A stretch of 64,000 nt of DNA, taken from the NCBI RefSeq assembly GCF_029689945.1, contig NZ_CP121451.1, forward strand, positions 6,572,001 through 6,636,000, in the 5' to 3' direction. Source of the DNA: Paenibacillus amylolyticus. Its GTDB lineage: Bacteria; Bacillota; Bacilli; Paenibacillales; Paenibacillaceae. This document shows positions 8,065 to 17,055 of the stretch, piece after piece. Every line of letters starts with the position of its first letter. Position 1 is the first letter of the stretch. The notes beneath the pieces were generated by a model. It ran no database searches. It was not told the DNA's origin and was given only the letters and a program-made list of their open reading frames with translations. The position numbers and the translations under genes are program-made.

Positions 8065-9003
8065 CTATATGTTTTGCCTCTCTGGATTCAATCTGTATAA
8101 ACGGGATGGGCGATGACCGGCACTGCTCGCATACTCTCCTGTCTCAATGACCCAATCGGCGATTTTGCGCCGGAAAGCGGCAGCCAGCAGTTTTTTGCCA
8201 CTGATAATCTCATGTACTTTCTGAAGTGAAGTAAGTGTAAACGTCTCCGGCATCAGATTGAATGCAATATCCGTGTATTCGATCTTGGATCGCAGACGTT
8301 CAAGCGCATAATGAATGATTTTGGCATGATCAAATGCAATCCCCTCAACCTCCCCTAACGCCATGCGATGGCTCCGTACTTTTCCTTCTATCGTTTCTCT
8401 CGTCTCAATAATGGCCGACAACTCTTCCGTTTCATTAGTCAAAATCAACTGCAACCTGCGTTCTGTCACACGTCCACGCTCATGGATATGGCGCTTCTCT
8501 TCCAGCAGACGCTGCTCCACCCGAAACCAACTGGCCTCACTGGCATCATCGCCTGCCTGAAGCTCCAGCTCGCTGCTATCCACCAGCGCCATATAGGAAC
8601 AGCTAATGACCCGTGTACGTGGATCTCGCTCCACATCTCCCCAGGTGTACAGTTGCTCCAGATAGATATCATCCAGCCCTGTCTCCGTCAACAATTCCCG
8701 CCGAGCAGCATCTTCCAACGATTCCTGCATGGAGACAAATCCGCCCGGTAACGCCCACTGTCCCAGATAGGGATGGCCGCCCCGCCGAATCAGCAGCAAC
8801 TGGAGTTCGGGCTCCGCCAGCTTGCGATAATTCTCCTGAGCTTCGCTGCGGATTGTAAATACCAACATGTCCACGGTGACGGAAGGACGTTCGTAATCGC
8901 CAGCATCATAACTGTCCAGAAATTGTTCTTCACTGATATGTGCCTGATCCTGATGCTCCCGGTAATCGGGAGCTTCCCCTCCAGAGGAGCCTTCGTAAGT
9001 CAT
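8065..9003 (-). CDS. NrtR-like Nudix protein with C-terminal winged helix
   Basis: A 312-residue cytoplasmic protein. Residues about 40-200 are a Nudix domain: LLLIRRGGHPYLGQWALPGG then the Nudix box GFVSMQESLEDAARRELLTE, in which one of the two adjacent catalytic-type glutamates is threonine. Residues about 205-305 (GIAFDHAKIIHYALERLRSKI, LTSLQKVHEIISG, RLYRLNPE) match the winged-helix end of NrtR regulators, which sense ADP-ribose and control NAD metabolism. It could be a regulator, an ADP-ribose pyrophosphatase or both. ATG 9003 is preferred over TTG 9012 because of GGAG spacing. It leads the four-gene ADP-ribose cluster and is divergent from marR. Confidence 0.82.
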   Translation of the reverse strand: MTYEGSSGGEAPDYREHQDQAHISEEQFLDSYDAGDYERPSVTVDMLVFTIRSEAQENYRKLAEPELQLLLIRRGGHPYLGQWALPGGFVSMQESLEDAARRELLTETGLDDIYLEQLYTWGDVERDPRTRVISCSYMALVDSSELELQAGDDASEASWFRVEQRLLEEKRHIHERGRVTERRLQLILTNETEELSAIIETRETIEGKVRSHRMALGEVEGIAFDHAKIIHYALERLRSKIEYTDIAFNLMPETFTLTSLQKVHEIISGKKLLAAAFRRKIADWVIETGEYASSAGHRPSRLYRLNPERQNI

Positions 9004-9021
9004 ACTATTCAAACTCCATTC

Positions 9022-9067
9022 TGTTATTAACGTTTTGTTATTAACAATTAGATAATATCAATTTATC
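9022..9067 (-). promoter_or_regulatory. Candidate operator region of the Nudix/NADAR operon
   Basis: TGTTATTAAC occurs twice in direct orientation (9022-9031, 9036-9045), 14 bases apart, followed by GATAA-N7-TTATC at 9051-9067. This AT-rich region is immediately upstream of the Nudix gene and is a reasonable place for its promoter and autoregulatory sites. I have no independent evidence for the binding protein. Confidence 0.35.
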
Positions 9068-9123
9068 ACATTATTTTAACCCAGGTCAATCTTTCCAGTC
9101 CAAAATAAATGATCTGTATTCAC

Positions 9124-9174
9124 TTGACGGTATATCAAATCAAACTTAAGATTTAGTTAGTCAACTAACTAAAT
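9124..9174 (+). promoter_or_regulatory. marR promoter with an 11-bp perfect inverted-repeat operator
   Basis: TTGACG (9124-9129) and TAAGAT (9147-9152) are spaced by 17 bases. ATTTAGTTAGT (9151-9161) and ACTAACTAAAT (9164-9174) form a perfect inverted repeat with a two-base centre that begins inside the -10 and covers the expected start site. This is typical of a MarR dimer repressing its own operon. Confidence 0.7.
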
Positions 9175-9242
9175 GATGTGTTCAAAAAGTCTAGTTTTCA
9201 GTATCGAGAAGATGGAATGAAGGTAGAAATGGAGTAGATGAT

Positions 9243-9676
9243 ATGAACCCAATCCAAAATGATCGGTTAACGAGACAGCTAGCCGAGCTCGTGAAACTGA
9301 AACGCTACAAGGTTCATGAGAAACTTGTGAATCACCCCGAGTTATACCCGGGCAGCCGCCTTTGTTGTTCCAGCTTGAACGGGAGGATGGCCAATCCCAG
9401 AAAAATCTGGCTGAACAACTTCAGCGTAGTCCCGCCACCGTAACCGTCATGCTCAAGCGCATGGAATCTTCCGGTTATGTGAGACGCGAAGCAGACCCGA
9501 AGGATCTGCGCAGTCTGCGGGTATACCTGACGGATCAGGGGCGCTCCGCGCTGCAAGAATTGAGACAAGTGATTCAGGAGTTGGAACAGCAAGCCCAGAA
9601 AGATTTTACACCGGAAGAATCCCGGATCATGTCTCTACTTGCACAACGTATGCTCCAAAACCTGCGTGAAGCTTGA
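9243..9676 (+). CDS. MarR-family transcriptional regulator, frameshifted
   Basis: About 144 residues when repaired. The winged-helix core reads QSQKNLAEQLQRSPATVTVMLKRMESSGYVRREADPKDLRSLRVYLTDQG, the usual MarR recognition helix and wing, with flanking dimerisation helices. The frame breaks near 9353; one added C restores YPGQPPLLFQLERED. It precedes a two-gene multidrug-type exporter on the same strand, and a perfect inverted repeat overlaps its promoter. The likely role is a ligand-responsive repressor of itself and the exporter; this is inference from layout. Confidence 0.82.
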
Positions 9677-9855
9677 GTTGATCCAGACTCTCGACATCGC
9701 TAACAACAACTTGTTTCAATTAACTGCATCACTGCCTAAATGGAGTTTGGTAACTGATTATAGACAATTTGAACCGTTTTGATCTATACCTAGCGTTGAT
9801 TGAAACAGAATGAAATGGATTCCATTTATGCATTAAAGATTGAGGTGATTCCCGA

Positions 9856-11638
9856 TTGTGGACGTTAAAACGATTCTTGACCCCGTATAAGTCGGCGGCG
9901 ATCATCGCCCCGCTGCTCATGGTACTTGAGGTAACCATGGACCTGCTCCAGCCCAAGCTGATGTCCAGCATCGTGGATAATGGCGTACTTGCAGGGAACC
10001 TGCCCCATATTGTGACTACAGGTCTGATCATGCTGCTTGTTGCATTAGTCGGCTGGGTTGGCGGCGCAGGCTGCACACTCTATTCAAGCAAAGCTGCCGT
10101 GGGATACGGCACGGATCTGCGTCAGGAACTGTTTGACCATATTCAGACCTTCTCCTTCCGCAACCTGGATACGTTTCAGGAAGGATCTCTGATTACGCGT
10201 CTGACCAGTGATATTACCCAGATGCAAACCTTTGTACAAATGCTGCTGCGGATGTTCATCCGTTCGCCGATGCTGATCATCGGCAGTATCATCATGGCAT
10301 TTACAATTAGTGTGAAGCTGGCTTTGATTCTTATTGCCACTGTGCCCGTACTGTTTATGATTTTATTTATTCTGATAAAAGCTTCCTATCCGCTGTTCGC
10401 CAGTGTTCAGAGCAAGCTTGATCAGGTCAACGCTGTGCTCCAGGAGAATCTTGCCGGCATCCGTGTCGTCAAGGCGTTTGCACGTGCACGTCTGGAGAAA
10501 AAACGGTTCAAGCAATCCAACGAAGATTACACTTCAACCGCCGTCAAAGCCTGGCGTATAGTCACGCTGAATGCACCCGTGCTCAGCCTGATGCCGAACG
10601 CTACCATTGTAGCGGTGCTGTGGTTCGGAGGCTTTCAGGTAGTTGGAGGCGATATTGCTGCCGGAGATCTGATTGCTTTTATCAACTATGTCACGGTTGT
10701 ACTCTCTTCCCTCACGTCGATCGGCATGATGATGATGAGCTCTCTCGCGCCAAGGTGTCTGCTGCCCGGCTCAACGAGGTGTTACATACACAGCCAGATA
10801 TTCAATCGGGAACCGATAACTCCAGGAAAGTACAGCCACTGTCGTCTATCCGGGATCAGAACTCATACCAATCGTCTCCCTTCCCCTCACACACAGGCGG
10901 TCAAGTGGAGTTCCGAGACGTATCCTTCCGTTATGACGGAGAACATGCACTTACCGGTATTAATCTGATCGCCCGTCCGGGGAGAAAGTGGCCCTGATCG
11001 GTTCAACAGGTTCAGGCAAAACCTCGCTGGTGCAGCTTATTCCCCGTCTGTATGATGCTTCCCAAGGTGAGGTGCTTGTGAACGGAGTGAACGTTCGTCG
11101 TTGGGATCTTCAGGATCTTCGCAGCCGTGTGTCCATTGTGCTCCAGGAATCCATTCTGTTCAGCGGCAGCATCCGGGATAACATATGCTTCGGCCGGCCC
11201 GGCGCAACGGATGCTGAATTGCGTGCTGCGGCACAAGCTGCGGCAGCGGATGATTTTATTATGAAATTGAAGGACGGGTATGACACGGAACTGGGTCAGC
11301 GCGGGGTCAATCTGTCCGGTGGGCAGAAACAACGTATATCGATTGCACGCGCCCTGCTTATGCGACCGGAAGTGCTGATTCTGGATGATAGCACCAGTGC
11401 TGTGGATCTGCGCACGGAAGCCAGTATTCAGAAAGCCTTGCAATCCTTGATGAAAGACAGCACGACCTTTTTGATTGCACAGCGGATCTCCTCGGTGAAG
11501 GATGCAGACTGTATCTATGTCATTGATGAAGGACAGATCGTTGCCAGGGGCACACATGATGAGCTTATGGCTGATTCATCCCACTACCAAGCCATCTATT
11601 ATTCGCAGCAACGGAAGGAGGATGTTCAATTTGGCTAA
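9856..11638 (+). CDS. ABC exporter half-transporter, BmrC/YheI-like (degenerate catalytic site), two frameshifts
   Basis: About 594 residues after repair: a six-helix transmembrane domain (about 1-310) and a nucleotide-binding domain with Walker A GSTGSGKTS, signature NLSGGQKQR and Walker B VLILDDSTSAVD. The residue after the Walker B aspartate is D, not the catalytic E. That marks the non-hydrolysing partner of a heterodimeric exporter such as B. subtilis BmrC. Frame is lost near 10740 (one C missing; MMSLSRAKVSAARLNEV is restored) and at GGGG 10979-10982 (one G missing; PGEKVALIG is restored). The start is TTG 9856 after GAGGTGA. It overlaps the next gene by eight bases. Confidence 0.85.
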
Positions 11639-13461
11639 ACCCGCCTCTTCCTCCATGCACCAAACGGTCGTGCCTCCCATCGGAAGACCCGGACCAGCGG
11701 GCAGAGGACCTGTTCCCAAAGTCAGAGCCAAGAATGCTCGCCACGCCCTGATTCGGGTATGGTCATATATGAGACGTCATCGCAAAGGCGTCATTGCTGC
11801 ATTAGTGCTGACCGCTCTCGGAACACTGCTGAACCTGGCAGGACCCTATCTTCTCGGACGCGCCGTTAACGAACATATCGTGCCCAAAGTAACAACGGGG
11901 TTGCTGAAGGAATGTCTCCTCTTGCTGAGTGTTTATGTCCTTGGCTCACTCCTGATGTGGGCTCAATCCTATGTCATGATTGGTGTGTCCCAACTGACCG
12001 TTAAAGATCTGCGACACGCGTTGTTCTCCCGACTGCAAGAGCTTCCCGTCCAGTTTTTTGATAAAAATCAAAGCGGGGATCTGATGAGCCGGGCCACCAA
12101 TGATATTGATAACGTATCTACAACGCTGAATCAAAGCGTAACCCAATTGATGTCCAGCGCCATCCTGCTCGTTGGCTCCTTGTCGATCATGTTTGCACTT
12201 GATGTTCGGCTTACCCTGCTCAGTCTGGTGACCGTACCCTTGATTACCATTGCTACTCGTCTGATCGCTTCAAAAACTCGCAAACACTTCACAGCCCAGC
12301 AGAAGTTACTTGGTGAGCTTAATGGATATGCACAGGAGACCATTGCTGGACAAAAGTCGTAGCGGCTTACAACCGTCAGGATCAGGCACATCAGCATTTC
12401 AAGAACCTGAACGAGAAACTGCGCACCTCCAGCACACAGGCCCAGACGGTATCGGGTTTGGTTGGCCCTACGATGAACGTGATGAACAACATCGGGTTTG
12501 CCATACTGGCTTCCGTAGGTGGATGGATGGCTTATCATGATCTGACATCCATCGGACTCATCGTCAGTTTTCTCGCATACTCCCGTCAGATTGAGCGGCC
12601 GCTCAATGATCTGGCCAATCAGTACAATCTGATTCAGGCGGCCATCGCAGGTGCTGAACGTGTGTTCCAGATCATGGACACGCCTGGTGAATATGTGGAG
12701 GAACAGAAGAAACAACTGGAACAGATTCAAGGTAAAGTTGTATTTGAAGATGTCTCCTTCGGGTACAGTGCGGAGCGAGACATTCTGAAGAAGGTCAATT
12801 TTACTGCCAAACCTGGCGAGATGATTGCACTTGTTGGACCGACTGGCGCAGGTAAAACGACCATTATCAACCTGTTACCCCGTTTCTACGAGATTACAGG
12901 CGGACGGATTACCATTGATGGATGTGATATCTCGGAACTGGAGAAGGATCAACTTCGTCGGCAACTCGGCATTGTACTTCAGGATGCCTACCTGTTCTCG
13001 GGTACCATTCGTGACAATCTCGCCTACGGCAAGCCAGACGCAACCGATGAACAGATCAGGCAAGCGGCTACACTTGCGAATGCACACTCGTTCATCCGCA
13101 AACTGTCGCACGGCTACGATACGCCCATCCTTTCCGGGGAAGCAATCTGAGTCAGGGACAACGACAACTGCTGACCATTGCCCGGGCAATTCTGGCTGAT
13201 CCAGCCATTCTTATTCTGGATGAGGCAACGAGCAGCATCGATACGCGTACCGAGATGCAGATTCAGGAAGCGATGCGCACGTTAATGAAGGACCGTACCA
13301 GCTTTGTCATCGCCCACAGACTGAGCACGATTCGTGAAGCCGATCAGATTCTCGTCATTGATGATGGACAGATCGCTGAACGGGGAAGCCATGATGAGTT
13401 GATGCAGCAACAAGGATTCTACTATCAGTTACATCAGGGACAGCTTAATAAGTCGAACTAA
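11631..13461 (+). CDS. ABC exporter half-transporter, BmrD/YheH-like (canonical catalytic site), two frameshifts
   Basis: About 610 residues after repair. A Pro/Gly-rich N-terminal tail (about 1-35) precedes six membrane helices and a nucleotide-binding domain with Walker [10 protein letters not shown] and Walker [13 protein letters not shown]. The signature is the altered NLSQGQRQL. Canonical Walker B with altered signature is the expected complement of the upstream partner, so the two form one asymmetric drug or lipid exporter. Frame breaks at AAAA 12352-12355 ([11 protein letters not shown] is restored) and GGGG 13136-13139 ([11 protein letters not shown] is restored), both as one missing base. 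TTG 11631 is chosen because AAGGAGG lies nine bases upstream; the nearby ATG 11622 directly abuts that site. Confidence 0.85.
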
Positions 13462-13478
13462 AACGTGTGGGGCGAGCT

Positions 13479-13673
13479 CTAACGAATCTGAGGCGTCTTA
13501 TTCAAGCTTTTGAAGCCCCCTCAGAAATCTAAGGAATCTGAGCCACTTTATATCCGTGTAAACAGCCGTTTTCAGCGTACTTTTCATGTTTTTTTGGGAA
13601 ATAACGTGTCTGAAGTTTCTTACAAATTAAAGTAAGGACCTGAGGGCCAAATAAGACGTCCTCTGTTCCTTAG
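13479..13673. repeat. FFRR intergenic repeat, copy A
   Basis: Four 24-bp units: forward at 13479 and 13529, reverse at 13600 and 13650. All carry the conserved edges CTAA-S-GAAYC at one end and TTATT (or a close variant) at the other, with a variable middle. Offsets 0/50/121/171 equal those of copies B and C. The element lies between convergent genes, after the exporter operon and before the 3' end of the kinase gene. It is the only copy without an adjacent 9-bp tandem repeat. Confidence 0.85.
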
Positions 13674-13837
13674 AAAATTGACCACCCATTTGCCAGAACC
13701 AATCGGCTTGAACTACAGAATTTTTGTATGCTGAGCTCTTATCATCATATCGCTTGCTTGATTTTGAAGACACCACTCTTATATAGCTAAAATGATCTTA
13801 ATCGTTGTGATTTGTTCACATTAGCTTAATCGAAATA

Positions 13838-13878
13838 CGAAACGCCGCACGGGGTTCTTCAGTCCCGATGCGGCGTTT
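13838..13878. terminator. Bidirectional rho-independent terminator
   Basis: AACGCCGCA at 13841-13849 pairs with TGCGGCGTT at 13869-13877, with TTTTTGGTTTTTTTT following on the plus strand and TTTCGTATTTCG on the minus strand. It ends the minus-strand kinase gene and could also stop plus-strand exporter transcripts. Confidence 0.8.
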
Positions 13879-13935
13879 TTGGTTTTTTTTATAAATGAAC
13901 GCATGTTACTACTGTCCCTGAATTGGGTATACGCG

Positions 13936-15507
13936 TTACGTCTCCATTGGCAGATGAAGCGTGAAGGTAGAACCCACCCCCATTTCGCTATGGACCGTAA
14001 TTTTACCATTGTGATCCTGAACGATTTTCTGACAGAGTGCAAGTCCCAGTCCCGTACCTTCTTCTTTGGTTGTATAAAAGGGATTAAAGATTGTGGATAA
14101 CGAATTTTCCGGGATGCCGCTACCTGTATCTGTAATGGAGATGAGTACGGCGTCCCCTTCCTGCAATAGATCCATATGAACCTCACCGGGGTCTGTCATC
14201 GCTTCAAAAGCGTTACGAATCAGATTAATCAATACCTGTACAATCTTATCCCGATCCATGTTGATCACAACTGGCTCATTGGACATTTCAAGCGTAATTC
14301 GATGCCCTCGGGATGCCGCATCCGATTCGGTCAGAGACATCACCCGCTCAAGGCAGTGGCCCAATTGTTCCGGCTTCATATGATTGGCATGTGGTTTGGA
14401 AAACTGTAAAAATTCAGCCGTCAGATCAGTCACTCTCGTGACCTCACCCATAATCACTTCATACCATGGCGCAATATTAAATGCCTGTCCACGTGAAAGC
14501 TGCAGGAACCCCCGAATTGCCGTAAGCGGGTTCCGAATCTCGTGAGCCATACCCGCTGCCAGTTCGCCGACGGCCCTTAGTCTTTCGGAACGAAAGACTT
14601 CCTCTTCATTTTTCAGCCATTTGCTGCGCTGCTGTTGAAGCAGCCTGTCCTCGGCTACCGTCATAAAGTGCTGCAACGAATCCGACGTTTCCGGGTATAG
14701 AGAGATGCTGTAGCTTACCTGGAGTCCTTGAAGCTGAACGGACAGCAATGACGACATTCGTTCGTCCACATCCCGGATCTCCGGCAAAACAACTGCAAAT
14801 CGGTCTCCTGCATATCGTGATATGCCATAGGCCTCGGTGAAATGGTTGCTGATCATCTGGCCCGTACCTGTGATTACCGTACACCAGGGATCATCTGAAT
14901 CTTTTTTAAAGCCGCTATAATTGTTGACATTCAAAAGGACCAGCAGAAAAGAGCGACGCTCTTCCACCGTCTTATGCAACACCTCCATGTAACCTTCGTA
15001 ATTCAACAGTCCGGTAAGCGGATCATGCAGGGTCAGGAACCGATTCTTTTCCCGAAGCCTTCGCTTCTCGACCTCACTATTGATTAAGGTATGATACAAA
15101 AAAATGATAACAACCGAGGTTAACAGGTCAAACAACGAGACGAGCAAAGTATATGTATCTACGGGCACATACGAAAGCCGAATCACCGTATATTGCAGCA
15201 TAAGCAGCAACGAAATCGGCAAGGTCTGCGCCAACCGCTGTTTTTCCTGGATCATTGAAATAATGAGCATATAATACAGCATGTTGCACCAGTTCAGTTG
15301 ACTGAAATAATGGAATATCCCGAGAAGAATCCACTGATACTTCCGCAGCACAGGATATCGTCGCTCCCCATATATGCTTGCTACCAATAATGTCGCTGAA
15401 AGTGACATTATTGCCATATGAGGGGTAAGCCTTAGAACATAAGAGGACAGCATGACAAGCAGACAGCCCAGCGGGAATATCACCATTTTCAACGTGTAAC
15501 TTAGCAA
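13936..15507 (-). CDS. Membrane histidine kinase with an inserted degenerate GGDEF domain
   Basis: A 523-residue kinase. About six membrane helices occupy residues 1-150. A GGDEF-like domain follows (LTLHDPLTGLLNYEGY about 158-173; the active motif is degraded to SRYAGDRFAVVLPE near 235). Then come a dimerisation/phosphoacceptor domain with AAGMAHEIRNPLTAIRGFLQLS and an ATPase domain with DKIVQVLINLIRNAFEAM, DTGSGIPE and TKEEGTGLGLALC. The loss of GGDEF means it is unlikely to make cyclic di-GMP; the domain may be a nucleotide sensor. No response regulator is adjacent, so it is an orphan kinase. The start is TTG 15507 after a purine-rich GGGGGCGAGG. Similar to sporulation-type kinases in the catalytic half. 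Confidence 0.82.
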   Translation of the reverse strand: MLSYTLKMVIFPLGCLLVMLSSYVLRLTPHMAIMSLSATLLVASIYGERRYPVLRKYQWILLGIFHYFSQLNWCNMLYYMLIISMIQEKQRLAQTLPISLLLMLQYTVIRLSYVPVDTYTLLVSLFDLLTSVVIIFLYHTLINSEVEKRRLREKNRFLTLHDPLTGLLNYEGYMEVLHKTVEERRSFLLVLLNVNNYSGFKKDSDDPWCTVITGTGQMISNHFTEAYGISRYAGDRFAVVLPEIRDVDERMSSLLSVQLQGLQVSYSISLYPETSDSLQHFMTVAEDRLLQQQRSKWLKNEEEVFRSERLRAVGELAAGMAHEIRNPLTAIRGFLQLSRGQAFNIAPWYEVIMGEVTRVTDLTAEFLQFSKPHANHMKPEQLGHCLERVMSLTESDAASRGHRITLEMSNEPVVINMDRDKIVQVLINLIRNAFEAMTDPGEVHMDLLQEGDAVLISITDTGSGIPENSLSTIFNPFYTTKEEGTGLGLALCQKIVQDHNGKITVHSEMGVGSTFTLHLPMET

Positions 15508-15751
15508 ACAGCCTCGCCCCCTTTGACATAAAACTCACATCAAACAACTTATGTACATGTATTATATCGATTATGATTAGCTGATGTTGTCGATTAGTGG
15601 AGGCTTGTCAAATTCGCATGAATGTATAAGTTATGAAGGCAATAGGACATATGATGTAATTGTTAATCGACAAAAGCGAAACATTTCCTCGGGAACCCAA
15701 GGACTCTACATTCCTCCGTTATTGATTGGAGGGTCAATGGTTAAACACATA

Positions 15752-15783
15752 AAGCCAGCTCTCTATATCTCGAGGGCTGGCTT
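15752..15783 (+). terminator. Orphan terminator-like hairpin
   Basis: AAGCCAGC at 15752-15759 pairs with GCTGGCTT at 15776-15783, extended by CTC/GAG, followed by CTTTGCTGCTTTTTCC on the plus strand. No plus-strand gene precedes it within 2 kb, so it may end an unannotated short transcript from 15550-15750 or be a relic. Confidence 0.45.
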
Positions 15784-15856
15784 CTTTGCTGCTTTTTCCA
15801 TATAAGATGAACAAATTGTTTACACGATAACGTAGGGGACAGAAATAACCTGAAGA

Positions 15857-15970
15857 AGCGGAGCTAAAAGCTTTCTGAAAGAAAGCTACTTCGGAAGCAT
15901 CCCCTCGCCTTTATCCCCGGATTTTCACTTCTTTAGAAGGGAATCAAAAAATCCGGGGATAACAGCGATC
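15857..15970 (+). repeat. Two-hairpin dispersed repeat, copy 1
   Basis: Hairpin one is AGCTTTCT-GAA-AGAAAGCT (15869-15887). Hairpin two has a 15-bp perfect stem, TTATCCCCGGATTTT (15911-15925) with its complement at 15948-15962. Much of the element, including both stems and the trailing CAGCGATC, recurs inverted at 49610-49725. It sits 3' of the mglC-like gene. Confidence 0.8.
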
Positions 15971-16021
15971 GGAAGGTTGTTCTGTCATCGGAGTGACTGG
16001 TGTAACCTCTTGAGGCTCATC

Positions 16022-17040
16022 TTATTTCTTCGCCATATACTTACGAATATCAAAAGCCACCGCAGCAACGATGATCAATCCTTTGATAATCAACTGCCAG
16101 TATGGACTTACCCCGATAAACGTCAGACCGTAGTTAATGACCCCGAAGATCAGCACCCCGGCCATAACACCAGGCACCGTTCCAATCCCACCCGCCGTGG
16201 ATACACCACCGACCACACACGCGGCTATGGCATCCAGCTCATACATGTTACCGTAATTGTTCGTCGCTCCACCTGTCCGAGCGGCTTCAAGCACACCGCC
16301 CAGACCATACAGCGCACCCGCAATGGCGTACAGGGCAACCAGATTTCGTGCTACATGAATCCCGGATACATGTGCTGCCTGAATGTTGCCACCGATGGCG
16401 TACATGTTTTTGCCGAGCCGGGTTTTGTTAAAGATCACCCAGCAGATTAACGCCACCGCAATGGCAATCAGGACGATATATGGAATGGAGTAACCCCCAC
16501 CCAGATCAATGTATCCAGAACCAATGACCGTGAAATCGGGTCTTAATCCGCCGATAGGCTGTGACTGATTGGGTTCCGTATCAAAATAAATGGAGTTCAG
16601 TCCGTACACGGCAACCATCGTACCCAGCGTTGCGATAAAGGGGGCACGTGTAACTTGGCGATAATGAGTCCATTCACCAAACCCACGAACAGGCCAACCG
16701 TGATTCCAACCAGAATCGGCAATAACACCGGCAATTGTGGCAGATCGGGGAAGAAGCGGTTCGCATACTCGTCAATCTGAAGCATCGATGCGGATACGAC
16801 AGCCGTCAGCCCCACAACCCGACCGGCGGAGAGATCCACCCCTCCTGTAACCAGGATGAAGGCTGCACCGAGTGCAATAATGGCCCTTGTGGAGGACTGC
16901 TGTAATATATCCCGTAGGGTGGAAAAAGCAAGAAAGTTCGGATCAGCGATGGCAATACCAATAATGAGCAGAATCAAAACGATAAAGATGGCGCGTTGTG
17001 TTACATATTGCTTCACTTGATTGATCATCTGTGGGTTCAT
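16022..17040 (-). CDS. mglC: Galactoside ABC permease (MglC-like), frameshifted
   Basis: About 339 residues when repaired, with some eight to ten membrane helices of the RbsC/MglC family. VTGGVDLSAGRVVGLTAVV, GLNSIYFDTEPNQSQPIGGL and CVVGGVSTAGGIGTVPGV are visible; the second is characteristic of MglC rather than RbsC. The frame breaks at the GGGGG run 16640-16644, and one more base restores HVPPFIATLGTMVAVYGLN. It follows the mglA-like gene by 15 bases with AGGAGGG before its ATG. Together with the upstream ATPase and binding protein it would import galactose or methyl-galactosides; the exact sugar is inference. Confidence 0.85.
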
Positions 17041-17055
17041 CGGTTTCCCTCCTGT

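Noticed and set aside
13479..13673. FFRR elements as ordinary rho-independent terminators
   Set aside because: Separate strong terminators already serve most flanking genes, the element is 195 bp with 26-47-base linkers, and it has no T run after a compact stem.
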